Source: Xiphydria camelus
Taxonomy: Eukaryota > Arthropoda > Insecta > Hymenoptera > Xiphydriidae
Assembly: GCA_963678675.1 (NCBI GenBank)
Contig: OY783199.1
Location: 14,764,232 to 14,828,231 of the forward strand
DNA: 64,000 bases
Direction of reading: 5' to 3'
Every line of letters starts with the position of its first letter. Within the stretch, counting starts at the first letter, position 1. The position numbers and the translations under genes are program-made. Under the pieces are notes generated by a model that was given only the letters and a program-made list of their open reading frames with translations, made no database searches and was not told the origin of the DNA. Positions 33,990 to 44,315 of the stretch are shown here, piece after piece.

Positions 33990-34419
33990 TCATTATCTCA
34001 ATACCTTGTCCGAGCGGGGCCAGTCAGAGAGCGTGCCGAAGTGTGCGACTACCCGGGTAGCGCCGAGTAGCGTCGTTACATCGCGAAGCAAAAGAGACAT
34101 GCTAATGGTGAGGATTTCTAATACGCTGATCTTAATTTGAGGGTCCCTTGAACAGCCCGCGTTCTCCAGCGGAAAACATGGCGATCGTCGCTTCATGCAG
34201 GCTCGTTCAAAGAACTGTCGCTCTATGAAAACGTGACGTAATGTCACATAATACACAACTCAAAACAAACGTACAGAGCCCGTAACCAACACAAATACAG
34301 TCACCAACAAGTTGTAAATTTGTTCCATCAGAGGACGCTGACGCTTGGATGCACGGTCCCTATGGGACAAAATCACAGTCCCTATGGTAGAGTCACATCC
34401 CCACTCCAGCACTCTTGAC
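33990..34419. other. Retroelement leader remnant, then no gene
   Basis: The first 150 bases probably continue the retroelement leader. A frame beginning at 33958 has no recognised domain. Nothing further seen to 34419. Confidence 0.35.
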
Positions 34420-34760
34420 CAGCCCCCTGCAACTGCGTTTCGCATGGCCAAACCGTTGTCGCCAACCGCGTGGTGGCGCAGTGTCGCTGGTCCGGCAGGC
34501 CCGGCTGAAAGCGGGCGAATGAGGTGTGAATGAAGGGGCTTGAGTGCAATGAAGCATTATTCCATTTTGTAATAAATATGTAGGGATAAGGAATTTTATG
34601 AAGTAATAGAAATAGTCCAGTAAATGTTCGAACGAATTTTATATGAGCCAGCGCAGCCAACAGCCAGCAGCCAGCAGCAGCCAACACAGGGCCAGCGATA
34701 GGGCGCCACGTAGCGGATTAGTACGACTGGCGACAAAGCGTGGTCAAAGATATCTAATGG
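34420..34760. repeat. Interspersed repeat J-type, first copy
   Basis: CAGCCCCCTGCAACT...CGCGTGGTGGCGCA...GGCCCGGCTGAAAGCGGG, then ...TTCGAACGAATTTTATATGA and CACGTAGCGGATTAGTACGA, recurs at 37345-37620 with scattered differences. Non-coding. Confidence 0.7.
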
Positions 34761-35055
34761 GAATACGTGTGAGTTGCAGGGGGCTGCTCTTGACCGTGCG
34801 TAGCACGGTCTCTACACTCATGCACTGCGCAGCCGACTTTGCAATTGAGAGATAGGAGTATTTACGTGTTTTGTCGCTCCGAAATATGATGCTGCCTTTG
34901 CTCTAGTTTTTCTTGTGTTTTAAGCGTTCAATTAATTTTTGTTTTATATGTTTCATTGTTTTTTATTTAAATAACTATACAGTAAAACCTCGTTTATCGC
35001 AACTCTCACTTATTGCAAGTCTCACTTATTGCAAGACAGAAGTCTCGTTTATGAG

Positions 35056-35573
35056 GTTGGCTGTTCAAAACTGAAGCAGATGGCGCCACCGAGCCAAACA
35101 CCCGCGGGCAAATTTAAACGGTTATAATACATTATTAATGCTGCACTAATGTGACTGGTAAAAAAATTGGTAAAAATGAATTACGGTGATTTGAAAGTGA
35201 AGCAGTTGAAGGAATTATTAGTTGGTCTTAACACCAAAACTGGTGGAAGAAAACAAGATTTGATTGAAAGGTATTTTGATAATGCCTGAATTCCATGCCT
35301 ACTATGAAGTAGGCTGCCATATTGATATATCGATACCATCGATACCTTACTTCGAAAATTTTGTAAGTGCAATTTTTGAAAAAAATGCCATTTATAGCTT
35401 ACTGTTTTCAGATTTTAAACCTTAACATAGTAAGTTATAAATGGCATTTTTGTCAAAAATTGCACTTCGAGGTTTTCAAAGCAAGGGGGGTGTCGATATT
35501 TTAAATCAGGCGGTCAAAAAGGGTGTTTAGCTCGGTGGCGCCGAAGTTTACTTCCTCGACCACCAGCCAACCT
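35056..35573. repeat. MITE family C, copy 2 (with intact SAP-like frame)
   Basis: Starts at AGGTTGGCTG and ends CCAGCCAACCT, with inner GGCGCCACCGAGCCAAACAC and its mirror. It has a nested hairpin at about 35346-35485 (AATGCCATTTATA / TATAAATGGCATT). Unlike copies 1 and 3 it keeps a clean small reading frame. Confidence 0.75.
35176..35289 (+). CDS. 37-residue SAP-domain-like frame in MITE family C
   Basis: Begins MNYGDLKVKQLKELL, then a GL pair, and closes with GGRKQDLIERYF and a stop. The pattern LKVKQLKELL..GL...G.K.DLIERY matches the helix-extension-helix SAP motif, a DNA-binding module of chromatin proteins. It covers one SAP domain almost exactly. Family C copies at 22979 and 37660-40153 keep the VKQLKEF core but then diverge into unrelated GC-rich text. 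It could be the N-terminus of the lost transposase or a captured host exon. Confidence 0.5.
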   Translation: MNYGDLKVKQLKELLVGLNTKTGGRKQDLIERYFDNA

Positions 35574-35989
35574 AATTGCAACCTCTTCGTTTCCCACCAC
35601 GCATGGTAGTTGCAACCCTTCCGACTTTCACCGCGCACGGTGGCCAATCACGAGCGACCAGTGCGAAATCGCCTTGAGTCGAGAAGCGGAGTGGGAGCCC
35701 CTTTCGAGTTGCGATAAACGAGAGGCATACGATTCGAGGGGCTTGCAATAAACGAGGTTTTACTGTAAATTCGGTTTATTTTAATCACTTTAATTTATTT
35801 TTTTTAAGTGAAAAAATATTCAGGCCAGATTTTTTTTAGGTTACGTTATGTTTATATCATGACATTAAAAAATGTTTCGAGTAATTTAAAGTTCTTGCGT
35901 TTTAAACAGTCTTTAAAAAATGTATCAAGTCACTTAAGTTTGTGTTATAATAAATCAACATTGAATAAATATGAGATTGACTTGTAAAT

Positions 35990-36502
35990 AACAAAAAATA
36001 GTAAAACAAAAAAAAGTAAATTGTGTGCTGCTCGATGTGATTTAAACAATGGTCAAACGATTTTAATGATAGCTATTTATATTTCACCAAATCAAGCAAT
36101 TCCCAAGATCATCCAATTCATTAATGAGCTTCTACTGCCTTATATTATAGCCAGCTTATACTGGCTTATACTATAAGCCAGCTTATACTGGCATATAGAT
36201 GGTGCATATTTACTTGAAAATAATTACGACAAAATTTCAATGCTATTCAGTGGAGACACTTCAATGTTAATTTCGCTTCCAAGGAAGTCCAACCTTTGGT
36301 TGACTTTTTACGTAATATATTAAATTTGGAAATGAACACCAATCCAGAAATACCTACCACGAGATATGGGACTACAATAATTGATACCGTGTTTTCACGA
36401 TATTTAGAACAATTAAAATCAGTGGTTTATGTATCATATTTTTGTTACTACAAACCTATTGTTTCTCTTATAAATTCTGAAGAAATAAACAGAACTGAAT
36501 AA
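35990..36502 (+). pseudogene. Endonuclease-domain remnant, probably from a Helentron-type element
   Basis: The 5' part reads NGQTILMIAIYISPNQAI in one frame; after a small inverted-repeat insertion (36140-36190) the 3' part reads VDFLRNILNLEMNTNP, then TTRYGTTIIDTVFSRYLEQL and SYFCYYKPIVS, with a stop at 36502. This order fits the APE-like endonuclease fused to the helicase of Helentron/Helitron2 elements, an assignment from memory of motif pattern. No Rep or helicase domain is here. Frameshifts near 36250 also break it. Confidence 0.5.
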
Positions 36503-36940
36503 AATATCATCGTATTACTATTGTTCATTACTTGCTTTGTTTTCTTTTCTACCCATCAGTATCAAAGTTTCACTTCTTTCGCACGTGGCGGCCACGCGTA
36601 TTTTTTTAATTACGCTTCATACATCTTCGAATGAAAATACGCGTTCAACCGATAATTATTTTCTTCAATAATTTATCACTTGTTAGCTAACACCATTCGA
36701 ATACCGTATGTCCCACTCTGTAGGGATGTGCGATTTAAATCGATTCTTCAAAAGATCGATCTTTTTGTCGAAAAATTGCGATTTTTGGACCGATTCTTCA
36801 AAGTCGATTCTTTGTTTGGGTCGATTCTTTACTGGCGAAATCGATCTACATTTTTGCTATATTTGCCATGAAAAAATTTTTTTAATAATGAAATACAAAA
36901 ATAAATATTGGAAAAATTTTTCTAATGATAAAATTACAAG
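36503..36940. other. No gene recognised
   Basis: AT-rich. Short direct repeats of GATTCTTCAAA/GATCGAT type near 36740-36830. Confidence 0.35.
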
Positions 36941-37249
36941 TACCGTATGTCCGCGATCAATCAGACCATAGCAAAATTGCGAGTTTTGCATGAGCACCCC
37001 CGTGGCCCGTGGGACTCCTCGTCCAATAGAATCGTCGGAGAAGCATGAATGCGTATGCGTCGTTATCCGCGGGTGTTCGTGTCGTCAGCAAGTTCAGATC
37101 CACTTGCTGACAACGCCACATTCGCAGATGACTACGCATGCGCATTCACGCTTCTCCGGTGATTCTATTGGACGAGGAGACCCACGGGGGTGCTCATGCA
37201 AAACTCGCAATTTTGCTAATTTTGTCTGTTTGATCGCGGACATATGGTA
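36941..37249. repeat. Hairpin MITE family B, copy 3 (diverged)
   Basis: TACCGTATGTCCGCGATCAA to CATATGGTA, with the same GAAGCATGAATGCG / CGCATTCACGCTTC arms. The centre near 37095-37110 is shortened. Confidence 0.8.
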
Positions 37250-37339
37250 CAATATTTGAATACTTAAATGTGAAGTTAAGTTCAGATGAATTAAAAAGAT
37301 TACGATCGATAATGGAATGGAATAGAATGGAATATTTAA

Positions 37340-37659
37340 AGCAGCCCCCTGCAACTCTGTGTTTCGTATGGCCACAACGTTGACGCCAACCGCGTGGTGG
37401 CGCAAGTGTTACTGGCCCGGCTGAAAGCGGGCAAATGAGGTGTGAATGAAGGGACTTAAGTGCAAGGAAGTATTATTCCATTTTGTAATAAAAATGTAGG
37501 GATAAGGAGTTTTATGAAGTAATAAAAATAGTCCAGTAAATGTTCGAACGAATTTTATATGACAGGGCCAACGTGTAGGGCACCACGTAGCGGATTAGTA
37601 CGACTGGCGGCAAAGCCGGAAAAGCGTGTACTAAAAAACATGGCCGATATTGGCATTTT
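37340..37659. repeat. Repeat J, left part of a copy split by MITE C
   Basis: Matches 34420-34745. Its continuation lies beyond the nested insertions at 40154-40440. An uninterrupted equivalent of the junction is at 46975-47260. Confidence 0.6.
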
Positions 37660-38323
37660 AGATTAGGCTGGCTGGGCAAAACTGAAGCAGATGGCGCCAC
37701 CGAGCCAAACACCCGCGGGCAAATTAAAACCCCTGGTCGAAAACCACTACAGCGGACTGAACACTACAGTGGTCAGTAGTGGTTTCTACAATAGTGGTCA
37801 GTAGTGGTATACAGTGGTGAATAGTGGCATGCAGTGGTAAGAAGTGGTAAGTAGTGCACATGTAATGGTTATACAATTTTTTTTATTGAATCATATAAAA
37901 AGGGTACAAAATTTAAATTATACGATGGATGTATCACTTCTGCTCCCGAAAACTCTGCAATCACGCGAATTGAAGAAAGGTATAATACCTACATAGAGAG
38001 ATAAATTTAAATGTTACTTATAGAAGACAATGCAATGGTAGATGACTTCTTTGGTTGATATTATTGGATACCGTTGAGATTCTCGCGATTGTAGACCCGC
38101 GTGCTTAAATTTTTAATTTAAACTTGCATTTTCTAGTAAAAGAGCGAAGGGAGAATAAAATTTTCCCGACGTTTCTATGAGCTTCTATCCTTCTATTAAA
38201 AAAGAACTATAATCTAAAATGTTTCGCGCGAAATTACCTAGCAGGGAAAGACTCACTTATAAAAAAAGAAGAGAGATCTATTAATTTTGATTCTCCAGAG
38301 CTCTGACTCAGATAAAATTATAA

Positions 38324-38887
38324 TCAAGATTCAATCTCACGCGTGGAAAGCAACGCTACAATAGCCATTCCTCGGAGCACCGTCCGACGCGAATGCTGCG
38401 ACCCAGAGAAATTGAGCATCATCGAGTTCTTAATGTAGAACGAATCATCGAGCGTCAATGTCGCGGTGGAATTTCTACTGTCCGGCGATTGCATTGCGAT
38501 ATATCGTTTCCGTAAGATCTCTTGAAGGTCGTTGCAAGGGCTATTTTCGCGTTTGGCTCGCAAAGGTCTCTCACCCGGCGATCTGAAAAACACGTTTAAA
38601 AGCCCATTGTGAACAAAATCAATCCTTCGCAGCCACGACATTCTGACAATGCGTAACTCTTCTTTGTTCCTGGCGAATTAAAAGTTTACCGCGATAAAAT
38701 TGTTTAATCATACCTTGCGACGAGTTTCAATTTGACTTTGTCGGTGTCTTTCAGTATATCGCCCATTAATTTCTGGGAGATCAGTGGCGGTTTATGCCGA
38801 TCGACGAACTTGTAGTCTTGTAAATTAGCTCTCCTTGCGATGTGAGGAGTCGTCGGAGGTGGCAGAGGTGGCGGCATATAATAATAA
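38324..38887 (-). pseudogene. Captured gene fragment resembling mitochondrial fission regulator (MTFR), two exons
   Basis: Exon a (38887-38714) follows TTAATTAG and encodes a proline run (MPPPLPPPTTPH) and KLMGDILKDTDKVKLKLVA, ending AAG|GTATGA. Exon b (38582-38324) follows TTTTTCAG and reads SPGERPLRAKRENSP, then CNDLQEILRKRYIAMQSP, up to a stop. Splicing joins the exons in frame through an Arg codon, giving DILKDTDKVKLKLVARSPG. A proline stretch followed by a (V/I)LKD..KVKL..V.RSPG block is what I recall for the MTFR family, which acts in mitochondrial fission. The N-terminal half is absent. The intron is kept, so capture was at the DNA level. Confidence 0.6.
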
Positions 38888-38929
38888 CTAATTAAAAGTT
38901 TTAACATTACGATCAAAACGATTACTTAC

Positions 38930-39300
38930 AGTAATTAGCATTGATCCCAAAGCAAGAAATCTTAAAGTTGGCAATAATTTCGTTGCTGGCTGAATTGCTG
39001 CATTTCTTTGCGACCTCGGTGCAATGCGATATCATATTTGTCCCAATAATCTCTTGCTGGTTTTGTTTTTCCAAACGAAATCGAGTGAAGAATTCTACGT
39101 CATTGTAAGTATTCTTCGAAATAGTCAACTCTGGAATAGTTTTGTATTAGATATTGGTTATAAATTAGTAGGTATAGGTATCCTTTATTTACTTACCGCG
39201 GGCACGTATTTTCCTAAGATTTCTCATTCTTTGTAAGAGGTCAATTTCATCATCAGATGATGATTCGAAAACTGGCACATCAATCAACTCTATTTCACAA
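38930..39300 (-). pseudogene. PIF/Harbinger-like nuclease N-terminal exons
   Basis: Exon 1 (39300-39197), after TTGTTATTAG, reads an acidic DVPVFESSSDDEIDLLQR segment and RNLRKIRAR, ending G|GTAAGT. Exon 2 (39130-38930), after TATTCCAG, joins in frame to YNDVEFFTRFRLEKQ, and after a 1-nt shift IAPRSQRNAAIQPATKLL and LRFLALGSMLIT, ending at GTAAGT. These match the N-terminal part of HARBI1-type nucleases (FFTRFRL, then ALRFLATGS-like). The catalytic DDE part is missing; instead the MTFR-like exon starts 43 bp later. Confidence 0.6.
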
Positions 39301-40153
39301 CTAATAACAATTATTATGATTCTGTCACGGTTCTGATTCTGTCACGGAAGAATAAAGACGCAAACAAAAAGTTAGGTTATACCGAGGATAGCTAGCTTAT
39401 CCAGCGCTGAAACTGCCGGATTAGCTATCCCTGCATTTATTCCAAAGTTTATCCTATTCCAGACTTATACCATCGTGGTAAAACGCTTGCGTACTGGTTA
39501 TTCTCAGTATAGCGCTATACGGCGTTTATACCATGTTGGTAAAACCGGCCCTAAATATCACTTTTGGATCACTGCTCACCACCATTGAACCACTACTGAT
39601 CACCATTGAACCACTGCTCACCACTATTGTGCCACTACTCAGGTTTTCAGTAGTGGTTGAAAATATTCTGTAGTGTTCTGTAGTGGTTTTCGACACGGGA
39701 CGGTTATAATATATTATTAATGCTGCACTGTTGCAGATTTGACTGTATCTGATGTGATTGGTACAAAAATTATGAAAGTGAAACAGTTAAAGGAATTCAG
39801 CGAATCTCCAACTGAGGCGGCAGGTCCTCTTCGCGCGGGAGAAGGACCTGTTTCCGTCGTCTGGTGGTGGCGACACCGTCGCTCGCCGTGGGTCGGCCGC
39901 TATCGCTGGTGGGAAGCAGCTGCGGAGGCTCCACAGCCACCGTTTTATATTAAATTTTTTATTTCAATGCACTTCACTACATACAGATTCATAAATTAAG
40001 GTTATATTTTCGTTTTTGACTCCTGCAATGCCTACTATAGTTTATAAAGTAAGCATTGACTCCTGCCATATTGATATATTTCAAATTAGGCGGTAAATAA
40101 GGGTGTTTAGCTCGGTGGCGCCTAAGTTTACTTCCTCGATCACCAGCCAACCT

Positions 40154-40444
40154 AATTGGTGCGTACTTGAAAAGTGTTAACTTGCTCCAAAAGTTTTTCA
40201 AAAATGATCATTTTTAAAACAACATATAGACATTTATTTTCACAAACAATGAAACGAATTCATTCGGATTAACTGTACAGCATGTCCTACGAGAAACGCA
40301 TCAAGCGGTCCCTGACATTTACCATCTGCAGTATTTGCCAACGGTGCTTGACTCTTTTACGTACCGTGTCGTGCCGTAACGAGGCGGTCGCGACTTTCAC
40401 GGTAATTGGAACCTAATCCGCATTTGCGTGTATACCGTGTATGC
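40154..40444. repeat. Repeat J, right part
   Basis: GTGCGTACTTGAAAAGTGTT... to ...GCATCAAGCGG and CATTTACCATCTGCAGTATT matches 47036-47235. Non-coding. Confidence 0.65.
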
Positions 40445-40804
40445 ACCATCGTCTGCCTAGCGGACAATAATTTTATAATTAATTAGGAATTACTCCTATC
40501 GTTTGGAAATAGTTTGGGGATATTTAGGAAATTAGTTTCAGATTTTGAGAAACGTTAATTAATTGATTATAAATTATTTTTACTTGACCGTATAGATAGC
40601 AAATATTAATTAGAAATTGTCAAATTACAGACGATTCAATTGGAAATCATTTGGGGAATTGAACCCTATTGTTAATTTAATTTGGGAAATAATACTTATG
40701 TAATTAATAATTAATTATCGTTCCGCAGTGAAAACTGTTTTATCAATATATGATAAATACGTTGCCGGTTACCGACCGTTAGATACCTATTACAACCTGC
40801 AACT

Positions 40805-40990
40805 CGGTTTCTGTCGCTGGTGACTTTTTTAAATGTTACTTTTAAATGTACTAACCAATGATTAATTAATCCTCATGCTTTCATTAATGAGGATAGATGC
40901 CACCGTAGCTAATGAGGGCATGAGAATTAATTGTTCATTGGCTAGTATGTTTAAAAATGATACTTTAGAAAGTCACCAGCGACAGAATCA
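40805..40990. repeat. MITE family A, copy 6 (diverged ends)
   Basis: TTTCTGTCGCTGGTGACTTT to the mirrored AAGTCACCAGCGACAGAA with the family core. The outer TACACCC ends are lost. Confidence 0.75.
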
Positions 40991-41424
40991 GGGCCGCAGG
41001 GTATATCTTGAAGGTCACTCTGCTCTAATTAAAAACCAAAGTAATTCAATTTATTTATTAGTAAATAATGTGGGTAATTGCCTATTGCCTCAGAAATACA
41101 GGCACATGGTTACGGTGTGACGACACAAAGGACAGAATAAGTAAATGTAGCGAGTTAAAAACAAAACTGATACCTCACATGCTGTGATTTATCTACAATA
41201 TGAAAAGAAGATTATCAATCGAGTATTTACGTAAAGTAATGAGAATTTGGGAATTCAAGTGATAATTTAATTAGGGCCCAAGACATGCCTTATAGAAATA
41301 CATTGAAAGTATTGCCTGTTATAGTTAATATAAGCTAAGGAGTTTTTTCAATTATTTTAACTGAGCAGTAAAAACAAATTGATTACATTAAGAGCTATTT
41401 TAACTTTCACAGTTTATTATCAGT
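40991..41424. other. No gene recognised
   Basis: AT-rich, many stops; nothing identifiable. Confidence 0.35.
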
Positions 41425-41810
41425 CGCCGGCAGTAGCCGAGTGGTCTAAATGCTGGCCTCTCGAAGACTGCTCGGGCGATAGGTCTAGGGTTCGAATCCC
41501 GGGTTGCGGAAAAATAATTTTTCCAGGATCCGGGGATCGAGCTAAGACCGGCTGTACTCGGGGTGGGGAGGGGGGACTTCTGCATGGAGGACCCCCTTCC
41601 CCAGTGAGTGAGGACAGGGAGGGGCCCCCCTCAGGTTGGGACACCTGGGAGGGCTAGGGGACTCCTGCATGCCATCTGCATAGAGGCCCTGGGCTCACCG
41701 GGGGTCGTGGGCGGAGGGGGGGACTCCTCTCTGCTGAGTGGCCCCAAGTGTGGCTCGGGTACAATGGTCCAAAAAGGACTGAGTGCCCGTTAAGGATGAA
41801 CCGGAGGTAC
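41425..41810 (+). repeat. tRNA-Ser/Leu-type SINE
   Basis: Head with A box TAGCCGAGTGGTCTAA (about 41434) and B box GGTTCGAATCCC (41489-41500), the spacing of a class II tRNA. It continues into a GC-rich body with GGGGTGGGGAGGGGGGACTT and repeated GGACTCCT(G/C) text, not a tRNA 3' end. The 3' border is uncertain. Confidence 0.6.
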
Positions 41811-42349
41811 TGTTTGAACAAAAGTTAGTCCAAAAAAGAGTTTTTGGAAATTGTTTCTTTTTCAGTATTTCTACATACTAAAAAATGGTTCAATATGAGT
41901 CAAACAATGAATATGTATCGTAAGTTACAACTGAAATAATTTTTCCACTGTAAACATGTCTTAAATCGAAATTTTCAATTAAAAATGAATTTTACAAGAT
42001 GCTCGGACTGTACCATCCGCTAACTGTCCGCTGAAAAATGTTAACTAACAAAATTTTGCATTTTTGCAATAAAAATAACTGTGATTTGTTAGCACAGTAT
42101 TATTAACTAATTATCGAAGATATAATTAATTGTTTATTATTTTAAAACTTCTAAAAGTCTCAAACAAAATAAATCATATGCGGGAGGAAATCGTGGCAAC
42201 GTAACGTAAAATTTTGTTTGGTAGTCAGGTTGGTAAGACTGGGGCCCCTTTCTCGAACTCGCTCGAAATCAGCACACCAAATAACATAAAAATCAGCAAA
42301 AACTTCTCTTGTATTTTTCAAAAACTTTAATTTCGCAGGCCTGTGATTA
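41811..42349. other. No gene recognised
   Basis: AT-rich spacer within the long-inverted-repeat element. The minus frame 42375-42160 has no recognised domain. Confidence 0.35.
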
Positions 42350-42623
42350 TTAATTACATAAGTATTATTTCCCAAATGAAATTAACAATAGGGTTCAATT
42401 CCCCAAATGATTTCCAATTGATTCGTCTGTAATTTGACAATTTCTAATTAATATTTGCTATCTATATGGTCAAGTAAAAAATAATTTATAATAAATTAAT
42501 TAACGTTTCCCAAAAAATCGGAAACTAATTTCCTAAATATCCCCAAACGATTTCCAAACGATAGGAGTAATTGCTAATTAATTATAAAATTATTGTCTGC
42601 TAGGCAGACGGTGGTCGTGTACA

Positions 42624-42840
42624 TACACCCGGGCTCACGGAATCTGTCGCTGGTGACTTTTTTTAAATGTTATTTTTAAACGTACTAACCAATGATTAAT
42701 CAATCCTCGTGCTTTCATTAACGAGAGTAGACGTCACCGTAGCTAATGAGGGCATGAGAATTAATTGTTCACTGGTTAGTACGTTTAAAAATAAGGTTTA
42801 AAAAAAGTCACCAGCGACAGATTCCGTGAGCACGGGTGTA
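42624..42840. repeat. MITE family A, copy 4
   Basis: 217 bp, nearly identical to 22715-22931. Lies just outside the long-inverted-repeat element. Confidence 0.9.
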
Positions 42841-42899
42841 CCTATATAGTACACAGTTGAGGTTCCAATTATAGTGGCGCCCCTAACGGCAAAAAATCG

Positions 42900-43330
42900 C
42901 GCTCCTGATCCCCATTCGAGAGATCGAAGTATTGAATAATAGACGAAACACTTCGATCTCCCGAATTGACAGCTATCGGGAAATCAGACGTTTGACACTT
43001 TTCGCTCTCACGCAGTACACACAGCGCACTCTTTTCAAGCCATCTCTAACTATCAAATTTTCAACCGTCGGCAAACACTGCCGAAGACAAGTTTCAAATT
43101 ATCGGCCATAGGTATCGGCGCTTGAGCGATTTGGGCTCGATCATACGGTATCCGCCATGTTTCCGCAGCGCCGCGAGCGCCGCCATCGGTAATGAACGGT
43201 CTCAATAGGGACCGTGCACGAGCTATAGATGGTAGTGTATTCGCCGATTTGCGCGCGACCACACGACTGAAATAAATACTGTTGTGGAGTAAATTTACAG
43301 TGCGACGCTATTAGAGAATTTATAAAAATG
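42900..43330. repeat. Foldback-family remnant and non-coding sequence
   Basis: GAGAGATCGAAGTATT... and CTTCGATCTCCCGAATTGAC with CAGACGTTTGACACTTTTCG match the insert at 5690-5930. The later part has GCCGCGAGCGCCGCCATCGG, also at 62817-62835. No gene. Confidence 0.55.
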
Positions 43331-43340
43331 ATCAGAATTA

Positions 43341-43536
43341 TTAAGTATGGCTTTCGGCCAATATCCAAAATCACCTCATACGAGGTCAAAATAATGTCAA
43401 AGGACGAAAATTATTTGAATCGGGTCATGTACTGAATGTAATAGAGACAGATGACATCGAAAACGGAGAGGTCATTATAACCTGTAAAGTCGTAGCTCAA
43501 ACCAGTGTATCAAATACTTATGATGTAAAGATAGTG
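43341..43536 (+). pseudogene. Possible exon with an Ig-like beta-strand pattern
   Basis: A short open stretch reads GRKLFESGHVLNVIETDD, then GEVIITCKVVAQTSVSNTYD and ends KIV before GTAAGTAC, a good donor. The alternation around ITCKV resembles an immunoglobulin-fold strand. No acceptor is certain and no neighbouring exon was found; it may be a stray host exon or chance. The Tc1 foldback starts a few bases into the putative intron. Confidence 0.3.
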
Positions 43537-43543
43537 GTAAGTA

Positions 43544-44036
43544 CAGTAAGTTAAGTAAGAGCGTGTATGGCGTTATTCATAAAAAATTTATTCAACAATG
43601 TTTTAAGGTAATGCGCAATTATGTTAACTCACCAGCATCAATAATCGCTTGGCATCTCCGAGGCATACTATCCACCAAATTTTCGGCGTATTCGCGGGGT
43701 AGTGCTTTCCAAATGCGTCGAATTTCTCAGGATAGCTGCTTCACAGTGAATTCACAGTAAAGGCACGTTTTCCTCGAAGCTTCTGCTTGATGTATGTATT
43801 CTGTATCCTGAGAAATGCGACGCATTTAGAAGGTACTTCCGCTCGAATACGCCAAAAATTTGGTGGATAGTATGCCTCGGAGATGCCAAGCGATTATTGA
43901 TGCTGGTGGGTGATTGAACTCATTATTAACATAATTGCGCGTTGGTTTGGAACATGTCAAATGTATGTATGTGGAAAAAACATTGCTGAATACATTTTTT
44001 ATGAATAACGCTCTACAGCTCTTACTTAACTTACTG
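43544..44036. mobile_element. Foldback of two Tc1 transposon 3' ends
   Basis: Ends CAGTAAGTTAAGTAAGAGC and the exact mirror, flanked by TA (43542-43543, 44037-44038). Both arms code, in opposite directions, for the C-terminal end of a Tc1 transposase: NLVDSMPRRCQAIIDAG on minus (about 43700-43620) and on plus (about 43860-43910). So the element is two head-to-head copies of one Tc1 terminus with the catalytic region deleted. Confidence 0.85.
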
Positions 44037-44315
44037 TACCTATATCACCTATATATATTATCAGAATACTGTAGCAGTGGATTAATGCAATTTTTAACTG
44101 CATTAATTCACTTTACACGTTTGCGATTCTTCCATGGCGAGTGAACACTACTTGGAGGAAAGGAATAGAATTTTACTGATGGATCAATGTTTCTTACACG
44201 ATCTGGTGTATTTGAGCAACCTTTGACGCAACAGGTTCTTTTTGAGGATGGCATTTTACAAACAAATATTTAATTTTAATTAATAAAAAAGAATTTCACT
44301 GTAATTGCCCTTTAA

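Larger units (their letters stand above)
34980..35765. mobile_element. Pogo-like non-autonomous element
   Basis: TACAGTAAAACCTCGTTTAT at the left (TA at 34978-34979) and the mirrored end at 35747-35767. Short direct repeats CTCACTTATTGCAAGT follow the left end. No transposase. A family C MITE is inserted at 35056-35573. Confidence 0.8.
37731..39699 (-). mobile_element. AGTGGT-rich TIR element carrying exons of two genes
   Basis: Ends CCCTGGTCGAAAACCACTAC (37731) and the mirrored ...GTAGTGGTTTTCGACACGGG (to 39699). Both ends have many AGTGGT/ACCACT motifs as subterminal repeats. The inside is on the minus strand: two exons of a PIF/Harbinger-like nuclease, then two exons resembling a mitochondrial fission regulator, each with consensus splice sites. 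No full transposase for its own movement is present. It inserted in a family C MITE. The CCC ends and subterminal repeats suggest a CACTA-like class. Confidence 0.7.
37660..40153. repeat. MITE family C, copy 3, split by a larger transposon
   Basis: Left piece 37660-37730 (GGCTGGCTGGGC, GGCGCCACCGAGCCAAACAC) and right piece 39700-40153 (ACGGTTATAATATATTATTA... CCAGCCAACCT). Joining the pieces restores the order seen in copy 1. The right piece has VKQLKEF and then the same GC-rich text as copy 1. Confidence 0.8.
40445..42615. mobile_element. Long-inverted-repeat element (ACCATCGTCTGCCTAGCGGA)
   Basis: Arms of about 270 bp: 40445-40725 and 42350-42615 are reverse complements with scattered changes (e.g. 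GGAAATCATTTGGGGAATTG and its mirror). Between them lie MITE A copy 6, a SINE and AT-rich non-coding sequence. No transposase frame. Confidence 0.75.

Noticed and set aside
38704..39128. A single contiguous host gene spanning both captured pieces
   Set aside because: The Harbinger-like exon and the MTFR-like exon do not join in frame across the 43-bp gap and belong to unrelated families.
41425..41510. A tRNA-Ser or tRNA-Leu gene
   Set aside because: A and B boxes are good, but the 3' acceptor strand does not pair with the 5' end and GC-rich SINE body follows directly.
43341..43536. A confident immunoglobulin-superfamily gene
   Set aside because: Only one short strand pattern and one donor are seen; no second Cys/Trp pair and no other exon.
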